Positions 1 through 6,264 of a stretch of DNA of 17,285 nt are shown here, piece by piece. Numbering within the stretch: position 1 is the stretch's first letter; each line of letters starts with the position of its first letter. The DNA is from JBEIFW01 sp044370695 (GTDB lineage Bacteria; Actinomycetota; Acidimicrobiia; Acidimicrobiales; Ilumatobacteraceae), in the NCBI GenBank assembly GCA_044370695.1, contig JBILVB010000082.1, positions 1 to 17,285 on the forward strand, in the 5' to 3' direction. Under the pieces are notes generated by a model that had not been told where the DNA came from, did no database searches, and saw nothing but the letters and a program-made list of their open reading frames with translations. Made by a program: the position numbers and the translations under genes.

Positions 1-2
1 TC

Positions 3-254
3 GGCACCGCGATCAGCTCGGTGTCGCAGTACCGAGCCAGCATCGGTGCCGTGCAGAACCGGTTGGAGCGCACGGTCAACAACCTGACCGTGGGCGTGGA
101 GAACCTGGCGGCGTCGGAGTCCCGGATCCGGGACACCGACATGGCCGACGAGATGGTCAACTTCACCAAGTCCCAGATCCTCTCCCAGGCCGGCTCGGCG
201 ATGTTGGCCCAGGCCAACCAGTCCTCGCAGGGCGTGCTGCAGCTCCTGCGGTGA
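3..254 (+). CDS. fliC: Flagellin, C-terminal fragment (gene runs off the left edge)
   Basis: This is the end of a flagellin gene whose start lies outside the window. The visible 83 residues are the C-terminal D1/D0 helices that pack in the filament core, with typical features such as SRIRDTDMADEM and the terminal QGVLQLLR. The reading frame enters at position 3 and ends at TGA 252-254. Its first 250 bases align without gaps to 1011-1260 of the next flagellin gene with only two mismatches. One is silent (128 C versus 1138 T) and one changes Asp to Glu (149 C versus 1159 G). This copy ends in LLR, the next in LLRG. It is therefore one member of a tandem flagellin pair. The N-terminal half cannot be judged. 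Confidence 0.95.
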   Translation, partial: GTAISSVSQYRASIGAVQNRLERTVNNLTVGVENLAASESRIRDTDMADEMVNFTKSQILSQAGSAMLAQANQSSQGVLQLLR

Positions 255-260
255 TCCCTC

Positions 261-297
261 CACCGGGCGGGCCGGCGTCGCGCCGCCCCGCCCGGTG
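261..297 (+). terminator. Strong GC-rich hairpin after the first flagellin gene, probable terminator
   Basis: An 11-bp perfect inverted repeat, CACCGGGCGGG (261-271) with CCCGCCCGGTG (287-297), encloses a second 5-bp stem (273-277 with 281-285) after one C-C mismatch, leaving a TCG loop. It starts 6 nt after the stop codon of the upstream flagellin. There is no T-run after it, so it is not a classical intrinsic terminator. T-less hairpins after genes are common in high-GC actinobacteria. It could also serve as a 3' mRNA-stabilising structure. Confidence 0.6.
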
Positions 298-337
298 ACC
301 GGACCGGGTCCTCGAGGCGGAGGTTCCGGTCCGGTCA
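296..337. repeat. 12-bp perfect inverted repeat upstream of the flagellin promoter
   Basis: TGACCGGACCGG (296-307) is the exact reverse complement of CCGGTCCGGTCA (326-337), with an 18-nt spacer. It abuts the preceding hairpin, sharing two bases, and ends 12 nt before the -35 element of the flagellin promoter. It could form a second transcript hairpin or be a binding site for a dimeric regulator. The sequence alone does not decide. Confidence 0.5.
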
Positions 338-346
338 AGGGGATGT

Positions 347-377
347 TGCTAAAGCTTCAGCCCCTCCGTGCCGATCC
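347..377 (+). promoter_or_regulatory. Sigma-28 (FliA/SigD/WhiG-type) promoter of the flagellin gene
   Basis: TGCTAAAG (347-354), a 15-nt spacer and GCCGATCC (370-377). Counted from TAAA (350-353), the gap to GCCGAT is 16 nt. The known consensus for this sigma family is TAAA - 15 or 16 nt - GCCGATAA, including the TAAAG start, so the match is near complete. Transcription would begin near 384-386, giving a leader of about 60 nt before the GTG at 446. Flagellin genes are the standard targets of this sigma class. Confidence 0.8.
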
Positions 378-384
378 CTACGGT

Positions 385-423
385 GCCGCCGCAGGAGGCG
401 GCGGTACGACCGGGACCGGTCGT
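385..423 (+). promoter_or_regulatory. Structured flagellin mRNA leader: two hairpins, the first with AGGA in its loop
   Basis: Hairpin 1 pairs GCCGCC (385-390) with GGCGGC (397-402) around the six-base loop GCAGGA. Hairpin 2 is ACGACCGG (406-413) with CCGGTCGT (416-423). Hairpin 1 would lie almost exactly at the predicted 5' end of the transcript. The ribosome binding site GGAGGA (434-439) follows. GGA in a hairpin loop plus GGA in the Shine-Dalgarno is the arrangement CsrA uses to repress flagellin in Bacillus. Whether this organism has CsrA is not visible here. A simple stabilising 5' structure is the alternative. Confidence 0.5.
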
Positions 424-445
424 GAAGTCTCACGGAGGACAAGCA

Positions 446-1267
446 GTGGCTCTTCGGATCAACACCAACGTTGCGGCACTGAACGCGTACCGCAACCTCA
501 ACGCCACCGACTCGCTCATGTCGAAGTCGTTGGAGAAGCTGTCGTCGGGGTTCCGGATCAACCGGGCGGCCGACGACGCGGCGGGCCTGGCCATCTCGGA
601 AGGCCTGCGCAGCCAGATCAACGGGTTGAAGGTGTCGGTGCGCAACGCGCAGGACGGCATCTCGATGGCCCAGACGGCGGAAGGCGCGCTCAACGAGGTG
701 CACGCCATCCTCCAGCGGGTGAAGGAACTCGCGGTCCAGTCGGCCAACGGTTCGCTGGGCTCCTCGGAGCGCAGCTACATCGACACCGAGTCCGATGCGC
801 TCCACACCGAGCTCGGCCGTATCCAGAAGTCGACGACGTTCAACGGCACCGCGGTGTTCGGCACGGGCGCGAAGTTCACCTTCCAGGTGGGCAACTCGAA
901 CTCGACCTACGACCAGATCTCGTTCGACAACACCGGCGTCGACCTCAGCTCGCTGATCAGCGGCATCGACCTGACGTCGCAGGGTGGCGCCCAGAGCGCC
1001 CTGGCCACCATCGGCACCGCGATCAGCTCGGTGTCGCAGTACCGAGCCAGCATCGGTGCCGTGCAGAACCGGTTGGAGCGCACGGTCAACAACCTGACCG
1101 TGGGCGTGGAGAACCTGGCGGCGTCGGAGTCCCGGATTCGGGACACCGACATGGCCGAGGAGATGGTCAACTTCACCAAGTCCCAGATCCTCTCCCAGGC
1201 CGGCTCGGCGATGTTGGCCCAGGCCAACCAGTCCTCGCAGGGCGTGCTGCAGCTCCTGCGTGGTTGA
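446..1267 (+). CDS. fliC: Flagellin, short core-only type
   Basis: This is the filament subunit, exported by the flagellar type III apparatus. The start is GTG 446, preceded by GGAGGA at 434-439 (6-nt spacing). It gives the canonical N-terminus MALRINTNVAALNAYRN. The frame is open upstream to 368, but that stretch holds the promoter and leader hairpins, so it is not coding. At 273 residues the protein has only D0/D1: the N-terminal helices with SSGFRINRAADDAAG, a short beta region (about residues 120-160), and C-terminal helices ending in QGVLQLLRG. The variable outer domains D2/D3 are absent. The last 250 bases before the end are almost identical to the preceding flagellin gene. It has its own sigma-28-type promoter, so it can be transcribed independently of that copy. 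Confidence 0.97.
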   Translation: MALRINTNVAALNAYRNLNATDSLMSKSLEKLSSGFRINRAADDAAGLAISEGLRSQINGLKVSVRNAQDGISMAQTAEGALNEVHAILQRVKELAVQSANGSLGSSERSYIDTESDALHTELGRIQKSTTFNGTAVFGTGAKFTFQVGNSNSTYDQISFDNTGVDLSSLISGIDLTSQGGAQSALATIGTAISSVSQYRASIGAVQNRLERTVNNLTVGVENLAASESRIRDTDMAEEMVNFTKSQILSQAGSAMLAQANQSSQGVLQLLRG

Positions 1268-1290
1268 TCCCACCGGACGGGGCTCCGGAT

Positions 1291-1319
1291 GGGCCGATGC
1301 GCCGCAAGGCGCCCGGCCC
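1291..1319 (+). terminator. Hairpin between flagellin and fliD, possible terminator or attenuator
   Basis: GGGCC (1291-1295) pairs with GGCCC (1315-1319), and GCGCC (1299-1303) pairs with GGCGC (1308-1312) around a GCAA loop, with a small internal bulge. A second small hairpin, CGGGG (1322-1326) with CCCCG (1332-1336), follows at once. There is no T-run. The position, 24 nt after the flagellin stop, suits partial termination that lets less fliD than flagellin mRNA be made. No separate promoter for fliD was found in this gap. Confidence 0.5.
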
Positions 1320-1371
1320 GCCGGGGCCCTTCCCCGTTCCTGACCGACCGACTCCCCCGAGGGATTGACCG

Positions 1372-2688
1372 ATGGCCTCCTCCGCGATCGACGGACTGGT
1401 GTCCGGGCTCGACACGACGGCGATCGTGACGCAGCTCATGTCGATCGAGCGTCAGCCGCAGAGCCGGCTGAGGACGCAGCGCACCGACGAGCAGCGCAGG
1501 TTCGATGTCCACAACACCCTCAACACCAGGATGCGGGCGCTCGCGGACGCGGCCCGGACCCTGCGGTTCGAGTCGGGCTGGAACACCCGCAGTGCGGTGT
1601 CCAGCGATGACAGCGCTCTGGTCGCGACCGCCGGGGCGGGATCGACACCGGCCCGACTCCAGCTCCGCGTGGACCGGCTGGCGGCGGCGCACTCGCTGTT
1701 GAGCTCGGCCGGCGTGGCGTCGATGGCGGACGTGGTCGCCACGGGTCCGCTCACCATCGGATCGACGACGGTCAGCGACATCGGTGACGGATCGCTGGCA
1801 TCGGTGATCGCCGCGGTCAACTCCTCCGGCGCCGGCGTGACGGCGAGTGCCGTTCAGGTCGAACCGTCCGTGTACCGATTGCAGCTCAGCGCTCGCAGCT
1901 CCGGGGCCGCCGGCGTGTTCACGGCGAGCGGGCTCGGCTCGTCGCTCGGCTCGCTGTCGATCCTCAGCCAGGGCCAGGACGCCGAGCTCACGATGGGCAC
2001 CACGAATCCGGTGACCGTCCGGTCGGCCTCCAACACCTTCACCGGGCTCGCGGACGGCGTGACCGTGACGGTGAAGAAGCAGACCAGCAGCGCCGTCAGC
2101 CTGGACATCGGCACCGATGCGGGGGCCACGGCGACGCGGGTGCAGAAGCTCGTCGACGCCTACAACGACGTGCTCTCCTACGTGTCGGCGAACTCGGGCT
2201 ACGACCCGGCGACCAGACGCGCCGGCGTACTCCTCGGCGAGCAGGCGGCGAGCCAGGTGACCTCGGCCCTGCGTGAGAGCCTCGTCGTGGCTTCGAGCGG
2301 TGATCTGACCGTGTTCCGGGTCGGGATGAGCACCGACCGCACCGGCCGGCTGAGCTTCGACCGCGCGGCGTTCCTCGCCGCCCACGACGCGAACCCGACC
2401 GGGGTGAAGGCGCTCTTCCAAGGTGGCACCGGTGGATCCGGGTTCGCTGCGCTCGTGCAGGCCGAGGTCGACGATGCGACCGCAGCCGGAACGGGCCGTC
2501 TCGCCGGCGTGATCGCCGGGAGCCAGAGTCGCCTGCGGGACCTCGACAGCTCGATCCAGTCCTGGGACAGCCGGCTCGCCTCGCGGGAGAAGCAGATCCG
2601 CAGCCAGTTCGACGCGCTGGAGACGGCGCTCGGCCGGCTGCGGAACCAGAGTTCCTGGCTGGCGGGCCAGATCGGCAAGTTGCAGTGA
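1372..2688 (+). CDS. fliD: Flagellar filament cap protein FliD (HAP2)
   Basis: FliD forms the cap under which flagellin monomers fold at the filament tip. The 438-residue product starts with the typical N-terminal block IDGLVSGLDTTAIVTQLM, then IERQP and a helical region rich in Arg. The middle is Ser/Thr/Gly-rich beta domain (about residues 60-240). The C-terminal third is helical and coiled-coil-like, with DLDSSIQSWDSRLASREKQ and a final segment ending in QIGKLQ, as in the family. The start is ATG 1372, with a weak GAGGG at 1359-1363. It lies 104 nt behind flagellin and 22 nt ahead of fliS, so it is probably read through from the flagellin promoter and co-transcribed with fliS. Length is within the usual range. 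Confidence 0.95.
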   Translation: MASSAIDGLVSGLDTTAIVTQLMSIERQPQSRLRTQRTDEQRRFDVHNTLNTRMRALADAARTLRFESGWNTRSAVSSDDSALVATAGAGSTPARLQLRVDRLAAAHSLLSSAGVASMADVVATGPLTIGSTTVSDIGDGSLASVIAAVNSSGAGVTASAVQVEPSVYRLQLSARSSGAAGVFTASGLGSSLGSLSILSQGQDAELTMGTTNPVTVRSASNTFTGLADGVTVTVKKQTSSAVSLDIGTDAGATATRVQKLVDAYNDVLSYVSANSGYDPATRRAGVLLGEQAASQVTSALRESLVVASSGDLTVFRVGMSTDRTGRLSFDRAAFLAAHDANPTGVKALFQGGTGGSGFAALVQAEVDDATAAGTGRLAGVIAGSQSRLRDLDSSIQSWDSRLASREKQIRSQFDALETALGRLRNQSSWLAGQIGKLQ

Positions 2689-2710
2689 CCGGCCAATCCG
2701 AGGTGAGTGG

Positions 2711-3097
2711 ATGAACGCTCGAACCCTGCGCGAACGCTACGTGTCGGACACGGTGGCCACGGCCTCGCCGGCTCGCCTCGTCGTCATGCTCTACGACCGC
2801 ATGGCGCTCGATCTGCGCCAGGCCGAAGCGGCGTTCGAGTCCGGCGACCGCGGACGCGGCCAGGAGCTGACCCGGCATGCGAGCGACATCGTGTGCGAGC
2901 TGATGGCGTCGCTCGACGTGTCGTCCTGGGAGGGGGCTGCCGGGTTGATGCAGCTCTACACCTGGTTCCTGAAGGAACTGATCGGCGCCGGCACGGTCGG
3001 TGATCTCGGCCGGCTGGCGGCCGTCCGTCGCCAGATCGAGTCGCTCGCCGAGGCCTGGCGGGAAGCGGCCGTGCACCTGGCGGCGAAGGCGTCTTGA
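2711..3097 (+). CDS. fliS: Flagellin export chaperone FliS
   Basis: FliS binds the C-terminal disordered region of unassembled flagellin in the cytosol and delivers it to the export gate. The 128-residue protein is all helical and has the family's opening: RERYVSDTVATASPARLVVMLYD, close to the general pattern Y..t.v.tasp..Li.mLYdg. The C-terminal helix carries Arg/Glu/Ala repeats (AVRRQIESLAEAWREAA). The start is ATG 2711, with GAGGTGAG at 2700-2706 as ribosome binding site. It lies directly after fliD, the standard order. Its stop codon overlaps the next start (TTGA), implying coupled translation with the small downstream gene. Confidence 0.94.
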   Translation: MNARTLRERYVSDTVATASPARLVVMLYDRMALDLRQAEAAFESGDRGRGQELTRHASDIVCELMASLDVSSWEGAAGLMQLYTWFLKELIGAGTVGDLGRLAAVRRQIESLAEAWREAAVHLAAKAS

Positions 3098-3399
3098 CCG
3101 ACCCGACCGTCGCCGCGTGGGATCTGGTCCTCGCAGCGCTCGAGACCCGCCTGGAGCGGATCCGGGCGGCCGTCGAGGCCGCCGAGGATCCCGGCCTCGA
3201 ACCGTTCGAACCCCCCGATCTTCCGCCGATGCCGGCGGCTGTCGCCGAGCGAGCGCAGCGCCTCCTGGAACGGACCCAGGCCGTCGAGCAACTGATGGTC
3301 GAGCGCCGCGACGCGCTCGGTCGGGCAGTCGCCTCGCTCCCGCGCCGCCGCCCCGGCGAGGACGCCGGAGGGGCGCGCTACGTCGATCGGGCCTGCTGA
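3094..3399 (+). CDS. Small helical protein in the FliT position (possible FliD/export chaperone)
   Basis: The 101-residue product does not match a family I can name with certainty. It starts at TTG 3094, overlapping the fliS stop as TTGA. That is the same stop/start geometry as the GTGA and ATGA junctions elsewhere in this cluster, and it supports a real gene. The sequence suggests two amphipathic helices (about residues 8-33 and 47-84) joined by a Pro-rich acidic turn (EPFEPPDLPPMP), then a short basic tail. No membrane segment or signal peptide is seen. FliT, the FliD chaperone and export regulator, is a small helical protein encoded just after fliS in many bacteria. That role is therefore inferred from position, size and shape, not from conserved residues. 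The tail beyond residue 85 looks unstructured. Confidence 0.7.
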   Translation: MTDPTVAAWDLVLAALETRLERIRAAVEAAEDPGLEPFEPPDLPPMPAAVAERAQRLLERTQAVEQLMVERRDALGRAVASLPRRRPGEDAGGARYVDRAC

Positions 3400-3440
3400 G
3401 CCCGATCCGGATCGTCAAGATCCAGAACGTCTGCAGAACC

Positions 3441-3471
3441 TGCTCAAGGTCGGCGCCCGACGCGCCGACGA
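3441..3471 (+). promoter_or_regulatory. Sigma-28-type promoter upstream of flgB
   Basis: TGCTCAAG (3441-3448), a 15-nt spacer and GCCGACGA (3464-3471). It has the same spacing as the flagellin promoter and differs from its conserved part by A to C in the -35 and T to C in the -10. Transcription would start near 3478-3480, about 55 nt before the flgB GTG. A 7-bp inverted repeat, GTCGGCG (3449-3455) with CGCCGAC (3463-3469), covers the spacer and most of the -10. It could be an operator or a chance effect of GC-rich sequence. Confidence 0.6.
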
Positions 3472-3476
3472 CATGA

Positions 3477-3494
3477 CCGGGCAAGGAAGCCCGG
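3477..3494 (+). promoter_or_regulatory. Leader hairpin of the flgB operon with AAGGAA loop
   Basis: CCGGGC (3477-3482) pairs with GCCCGG (3489-3494), with the six-base loop AAGGAA. It lies at or next to the predicted 5' end of the flgB transcript. The known CsrA recognition pattern is ARGGAU in a hairpin loop, so this differs only at the last base. The flagellin leader has a hairpin with the same stem and loop length and AGGA in its loop. A plain stabilising hairpin is the alternative. Confidence 0.45.
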
Positions 3495-3533
3495 CTTCGA
3501 TCCCACGGACGGACGGCCCTGTCGAGGCTGCCC

Positions 3534-3875
3534 GTGAACGACATCACGATGACCGCGGTCCAGGTCGCCCTGCGTGGGCTGTCCCTGCGGCAGCGGGCGA
3601 TCGCCGACAACATCGCCAACGTCGAGACGCCGGGGTTCCTCGCGAACCGGGTCGACTTCGAAGACAGCCTCCGGAACGCGATCGCCGGACGTGACCCCGG
3701 CTCGAGCGCGGCGTCCACCCGCAAGTCGCTCGATGCGACGAACCTGTCCGGCAACAACGTCAAGCTCGACGACGAGATCGTCACGCTCGTCGACACGAAC
3801 CTCCGCTACCAGCTCGGCATCGAGGCGGCGAACGCCAAGTTCCGCCTCCTGCGCTCCGCGATCAAGGGGCAGTGA
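3534..3875 (+). CDS. flgB: Flagellar proximal rod protein FlgB
   Basis: FlgB is one of the proximal rod subunits, which connect the MS ring to the rest of the axial structure. The 113-residue product has the N-terminal rod signature ADNIANVETPGF (residues 24-35), the helix before it (LSLRQRAI), and the C-terminal block RYQLGIEAANAKFRLLRSAI typical of FlgB. The start chosen is GTG 3534, with GAGG at 3524-3527 (6-nt spacing). An in-frame ATG at 3549 would remove five residues and has no comparable ribosome binding site. It is the first gene of the long basal-body operon, following a 134-nt gap that holds a sigma-28-type promoter and a hairpin leader. The stop overlaps the flgC start (TGATG). 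Confidence 0.95.
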   Translation: MNDITMTAVQVALRGLSLRQRAIADNIANVETPGFLANRVDFEDSLRNAIAGRDPGSSAASTRKSLDATNLSGNNVKLDDEIVTLVDTNLRYQLGIEAANAKFRLLRSAIKGQ

Positions 3876-4306
3876 TGAGTCTCTTCCAGGCCCTCCACAC
3901 CGCCGGCAGCAGCCTCCGGGTCCAGCGGACCTGGATGGACGCGATCAGCGACAACATCGCCAACCTGAACACCGTCCGTCCCTTCGACGAGGTGCCGTTC
4001 CGGGCCCGGCTGGTGCTGGCTCGATCGGTCGACGGGACCGGCGCCAGCCCGCTCGATCCGAGCGGGGCCGTGGGCGAGGGCGCTGCGGTCACGGGGATCG
4101 CCTACGGCGGTGACCCCCAGGGCCGTCTCGTGTTCGATCCGAGCCATCCCTACGCGAACGAGCAGGGACTCGTGCGAACGCCCGACATCGAACTCGGCGA
4201 GCAGATGGTGCAGCTCCTGGCCGCACAGCGCTCCTACCAGGCGAATCTCGCCGTCGTGGAGCGTGCTCGCGACGCCTACAGCGCAGCGCTCTCGATCGGC
4301 CGGTGA
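3875..4306 (+). CDS. flgC: Flagellar proximal rod protein FlgC
   Basis: FlgC is a rod subunit exported through the flagellar apparatus. The 143-residue protein has the rod signature SDNIANLNT (residues 25-33) and the characteristic C-terminal half: DPSHPYANEQGLVRTPDIEL, then MVQLLAAQRSYQANLAV and the end ALSIGR. The start is ATG 3875, overlapping the flgB stop by one base and preceded by AAGGGG at 3864-3869. A GTG one codon upstream (3872) is in frame but fits the spacing less well. It differs from many FlgC proteins in having NTVRP rather than NT..tp after the signature. It lies 4 nt before fliE, the standard flgB-flgC-fliE order. Confidence 0.95.
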   Translation: MSLFQALHTAGSSLRVQRTWMDAISDNIANLNTVRPFDEVPFRARLVLARSVDGTGASPLDPSGAVGEGAAVTGIAYGGDPQGRLVFDPSHPYANEQGLVRTPDIELGEQMVQLLAAQRSYQANLAVVERARDAYSAALSIGR

Positions 4307-4310
4307 TCCG

Positions 4311-4616
4311 ATGGCACTCGACGGCATCTCCTCGAGGCTCGTGTCGCTCCCGACGCTTCCCGTCACGGGAACGGCGGCGTCGAGCGGCACGAGCGGTGGC
4401 GGGTTCGTGGATTCGCTGAGCAAGGCCCTGTCATCGTTGCAATCGCAACAAGCGACCACCGATGCGCTCGCGGAGGCCGGGCTCACCGGGGACTTGACCA
4501 ACGTCCACGACTACATGATCGCAGCGACCCAGGCGCAGCTCGCCACGGACCTGACCGTGGCCGTGCGGAATCGCGCGCTCGAAGCATTCACCTCGATCAT
4601 GACGATGCCGGTGTGA
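4311..4616 (+). CDS. fliE: Flagellar hook-basal body protein FliE (MS ring-rod junction)
   Basis: FliE joins the MS ring to the rod and is needed for export of later substrates. The 101-residue protein starts at ATG 4311. Its first 40 residues are Ser/Thr/Gly-rich. The family part is FVDSLSKALSSLQSQQ, then DLTNVHDYMIAATQAQ and the closing block VAVRNRALEAFTSIMTMPV, which matches the usual v.v..R.k..eAy.eIm.mpv ending. It has no signal peptide, as expected. There is only a weak ribosome binding site, so translation is probably coupled to flgC, which ends 4 nt before. The next start, GTG 4618 of fliF, lies one base after its stop. Confidence 0.94.
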   Translation: MALDGISSRLVSLPTLPVTGTAASSGTSGGGFVDSLSKALSSLQSQQATTDALAEAGLTGDLTNVHDYMIAATQAQLATDLTVAVRNRALEAFTSIMTMPV

Positions 4617-4617
4617 T

Positions 4618-6264
4618 GTGGCCGCACTCGACCTGACCTCCGTTCGCAAGAGGGCCAACGGGCTGTTCAAGGGGTTCACCCGGGGCCAGATCGCGATGCT
4701 GGCGATCGCGCTGGCGGGCACGGTCGTCGGGGCGTTCCTGTTCCTCAACTGGGCGTCGACGACGACCTATGCGTCGCTGTACTCGGGGCTCAGCGCGAAG
4801 GACGCAGCGTCGGTGACCCAGGAGCTCACCGCCCGCGGCGTCCAGTACCAACTCGCGAACGGCGGCGCCACGATCATGGTGCCCGAGCAGCAGCTCTACC
4901 AGCTGCGCCTCGACCTCTCGGCCAAGGGCCTCCCCGAGTCCGGTGCGACGGGCTGGGACCTGCTCGACAAGCAGGGCCTGACCACGTCGGACTTCCGCCA
5001 GCGGGTCGACTTCCAGCGTGCGCTCGAAGGGGAGCTCTCGAAGACGATCGGCTCCCTGCAGGGGGTCAAGGCGGCGACGGTCCATCTGGTCATCCCGCGC
5101 TCGGACATCTTCAGTGCCGACGACCGCAAGCCGTCGGCGTCGGTCCTGGTGGCGACGACGGAGAGCACCCCGTTGTCGAGCCAGCAGGTCAAAGCGATCG
5201 TCCACCTCGTGGCGTCCTCGGTCGAAGGCCTGACGCCCGAACAGGTGACCTTGGCCGATGCGAAGGGGCGGGTGCTGTCGGCTGCCGGCAACGACCCGTT
5301 GGGCTCCGGCGACGACCGGGCCGACCAGAACCGCGTGTTCGAGCAGAACCTCGCCCGGCAACTGACCACCATGCTCGAATCGGTGACGGGACCGGGCAAG
5401 GCGAAGGTCACCGTGACCGCGGCGCTCGACTTCGACCGGCGCCAGACGACGACCGAGCGATTCCCGGCCGATCCGAACCAGGCGACCGCTCCGGTCGTGC
5501 GGGAGACCACCAACGACGAGAACTACGCCGGGACCGGTACGCCGGCCGGTGGACCGCTCGGGCCGGTGGTCAACGCACCGCAGCAGGGGGCCAACGGGGC
5601 GCAGACGACCTACACGAAGAAGGCCGGTGACAAGACGTATGCCGTGGGCAAGGTGACCGAGTCGTTCACCTCGGCGCCCGGGGCCGTGAAGCGGCTGTCG
5701 GTGGCGGTGCTCGTCGACGAAGGGGTCGGGGTCGACGAGGCTCGTGTCGGGGACCTGGTTCGGGCCGCCTCCGGCTACGACGAGGCGCGGGGCGACCTGG
5801 TGCAGGTCACGACCCTGCCGTTCGACGAGACCGTGGCGACCGACGCCACCAAGGCGCTCGACGAGGCGGCCAAGGCCGAGGAGGCAGCCGGCAGCGGTCT
5901 CGACGAGACGATCACGACCGCCGCCACGGTGTTCCTCGTGTCGTTGATCCTCCTGCTCGCCTGGCGCAGCGCCAAGCGGCCCGAGCGCCTGCGCAAGAAG
6001 GCCGAGGCACTCGCCGCCGCGCAGGACAAGGAGGAGCGGGAACGGGTGCAGGCCACGATGCGGGAGGCCGTCGACGCAGCCCGGGCGCTGGGCGGACCCC
6101 GCGAGGTGATGGTCGCCGGCGAGCAGCAGGACCTGATCCTGATCCCGCAGCTGATCGCGCCGGCCTCGAGCCAGGAGACCCGTCAGATCAACGACCTCAT
6201 CGAGCGGCAGCCCGACGACGTCGCCCGAATGCTGCGGACCTGGCTCGCCGATCGGAGGGGATGA
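4618..6264 (+). CDS. fliF: Flagellar MS-ring protein FliF
   Basis: FliF builds the membrane MS ring that houses the export gate and carries the FliG switch. The 548-residue protein has a membrane helix at about residues 24-44 (QIAMLAIALAGTVVGAFLFL) and the ring-building domain with ATIMVPEQQLYQLRLDL, GWDLLDKQGLTTSDF and RALEGELSKTI. A second helix at about 434-450 is followed by a charged cytosolic tail. Its last residues, including QINDLIERQPDDVARMLRTWL, form the FliG-binding segment. A Gly/Pro/Thr-rich loop lies at about 300-330. The start is GTG 4618. An ATG at 4616 is out of frame. The stop overlaps the fliG start, so the two are likely translated together. Confidence 0.97.
   Translation: MAALDLTSVRKRANGLFKGFTRGQIAMLAIALAGTVVGAFLFLNWASTTTYASLYSGLSAKDAASVTQELTARGVQYQLANGGATIMVPEQQLYQLRLDLSAKGLPESGATGWDLLDKQGLTTSDFRQRVDFQRALEGELSKTIGSLQGVKAATVHLVIPRSDIFSADDRKPSASVLVATTESTPLSSQQVKAIVHLVASSVEGLTPEQVTLADAKGRVLSAAGNDPLGSGDDRADQNRVFEQNLARQLTTMLESVTGPGKAKVTVTAALDFDRRQTTTERFPADPNQATAPVVRETTNDENYAGTGTPAGGPLGPVVNAPQQGANGAQTTYTKKAGDKTYAVGKVTESFTSAPGAVKRLSVAVLVDEGVGVDEARVGDLVRAASGYDEARGDLVQVTTLPFDETVATDATKALDEAAKAEEAAGSGLDETITTAATVFLVSLILLLAWRSAKRPERLRKKAEALAAAQDKEERERVQATMREAVDAARALGGPREVMVAGEQQDLILIPQLIAPASSQETRQINDLIERQPDDVARMLRTWLADRRG

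Noticed and set aside
368..445. Longer flagellin start at 368
   Set aside because: It would place the start at the promoter -10 element and translate the leader hairpins. GTG 446 has a good ribosome binding site and yields the canonical flagellin N-terminus.
1293..1300. GCCGATGC before fliD as a further sigma-28-type -10 element
   Set aside because: No T(A/C)AA is found 16 nt upstream, and the bases form part of a hairpin stem.
2096..3796. Long open frame on the - strand (566 codons), and similar ones at 907-2421, 335-1273 and 7656-9077
   Set aside because: They lie antisense to well-recognised flagellar genes. Their translations are Arg/Gly/Pro-rich without conserved motifs, as expected from high-GC codon bias.
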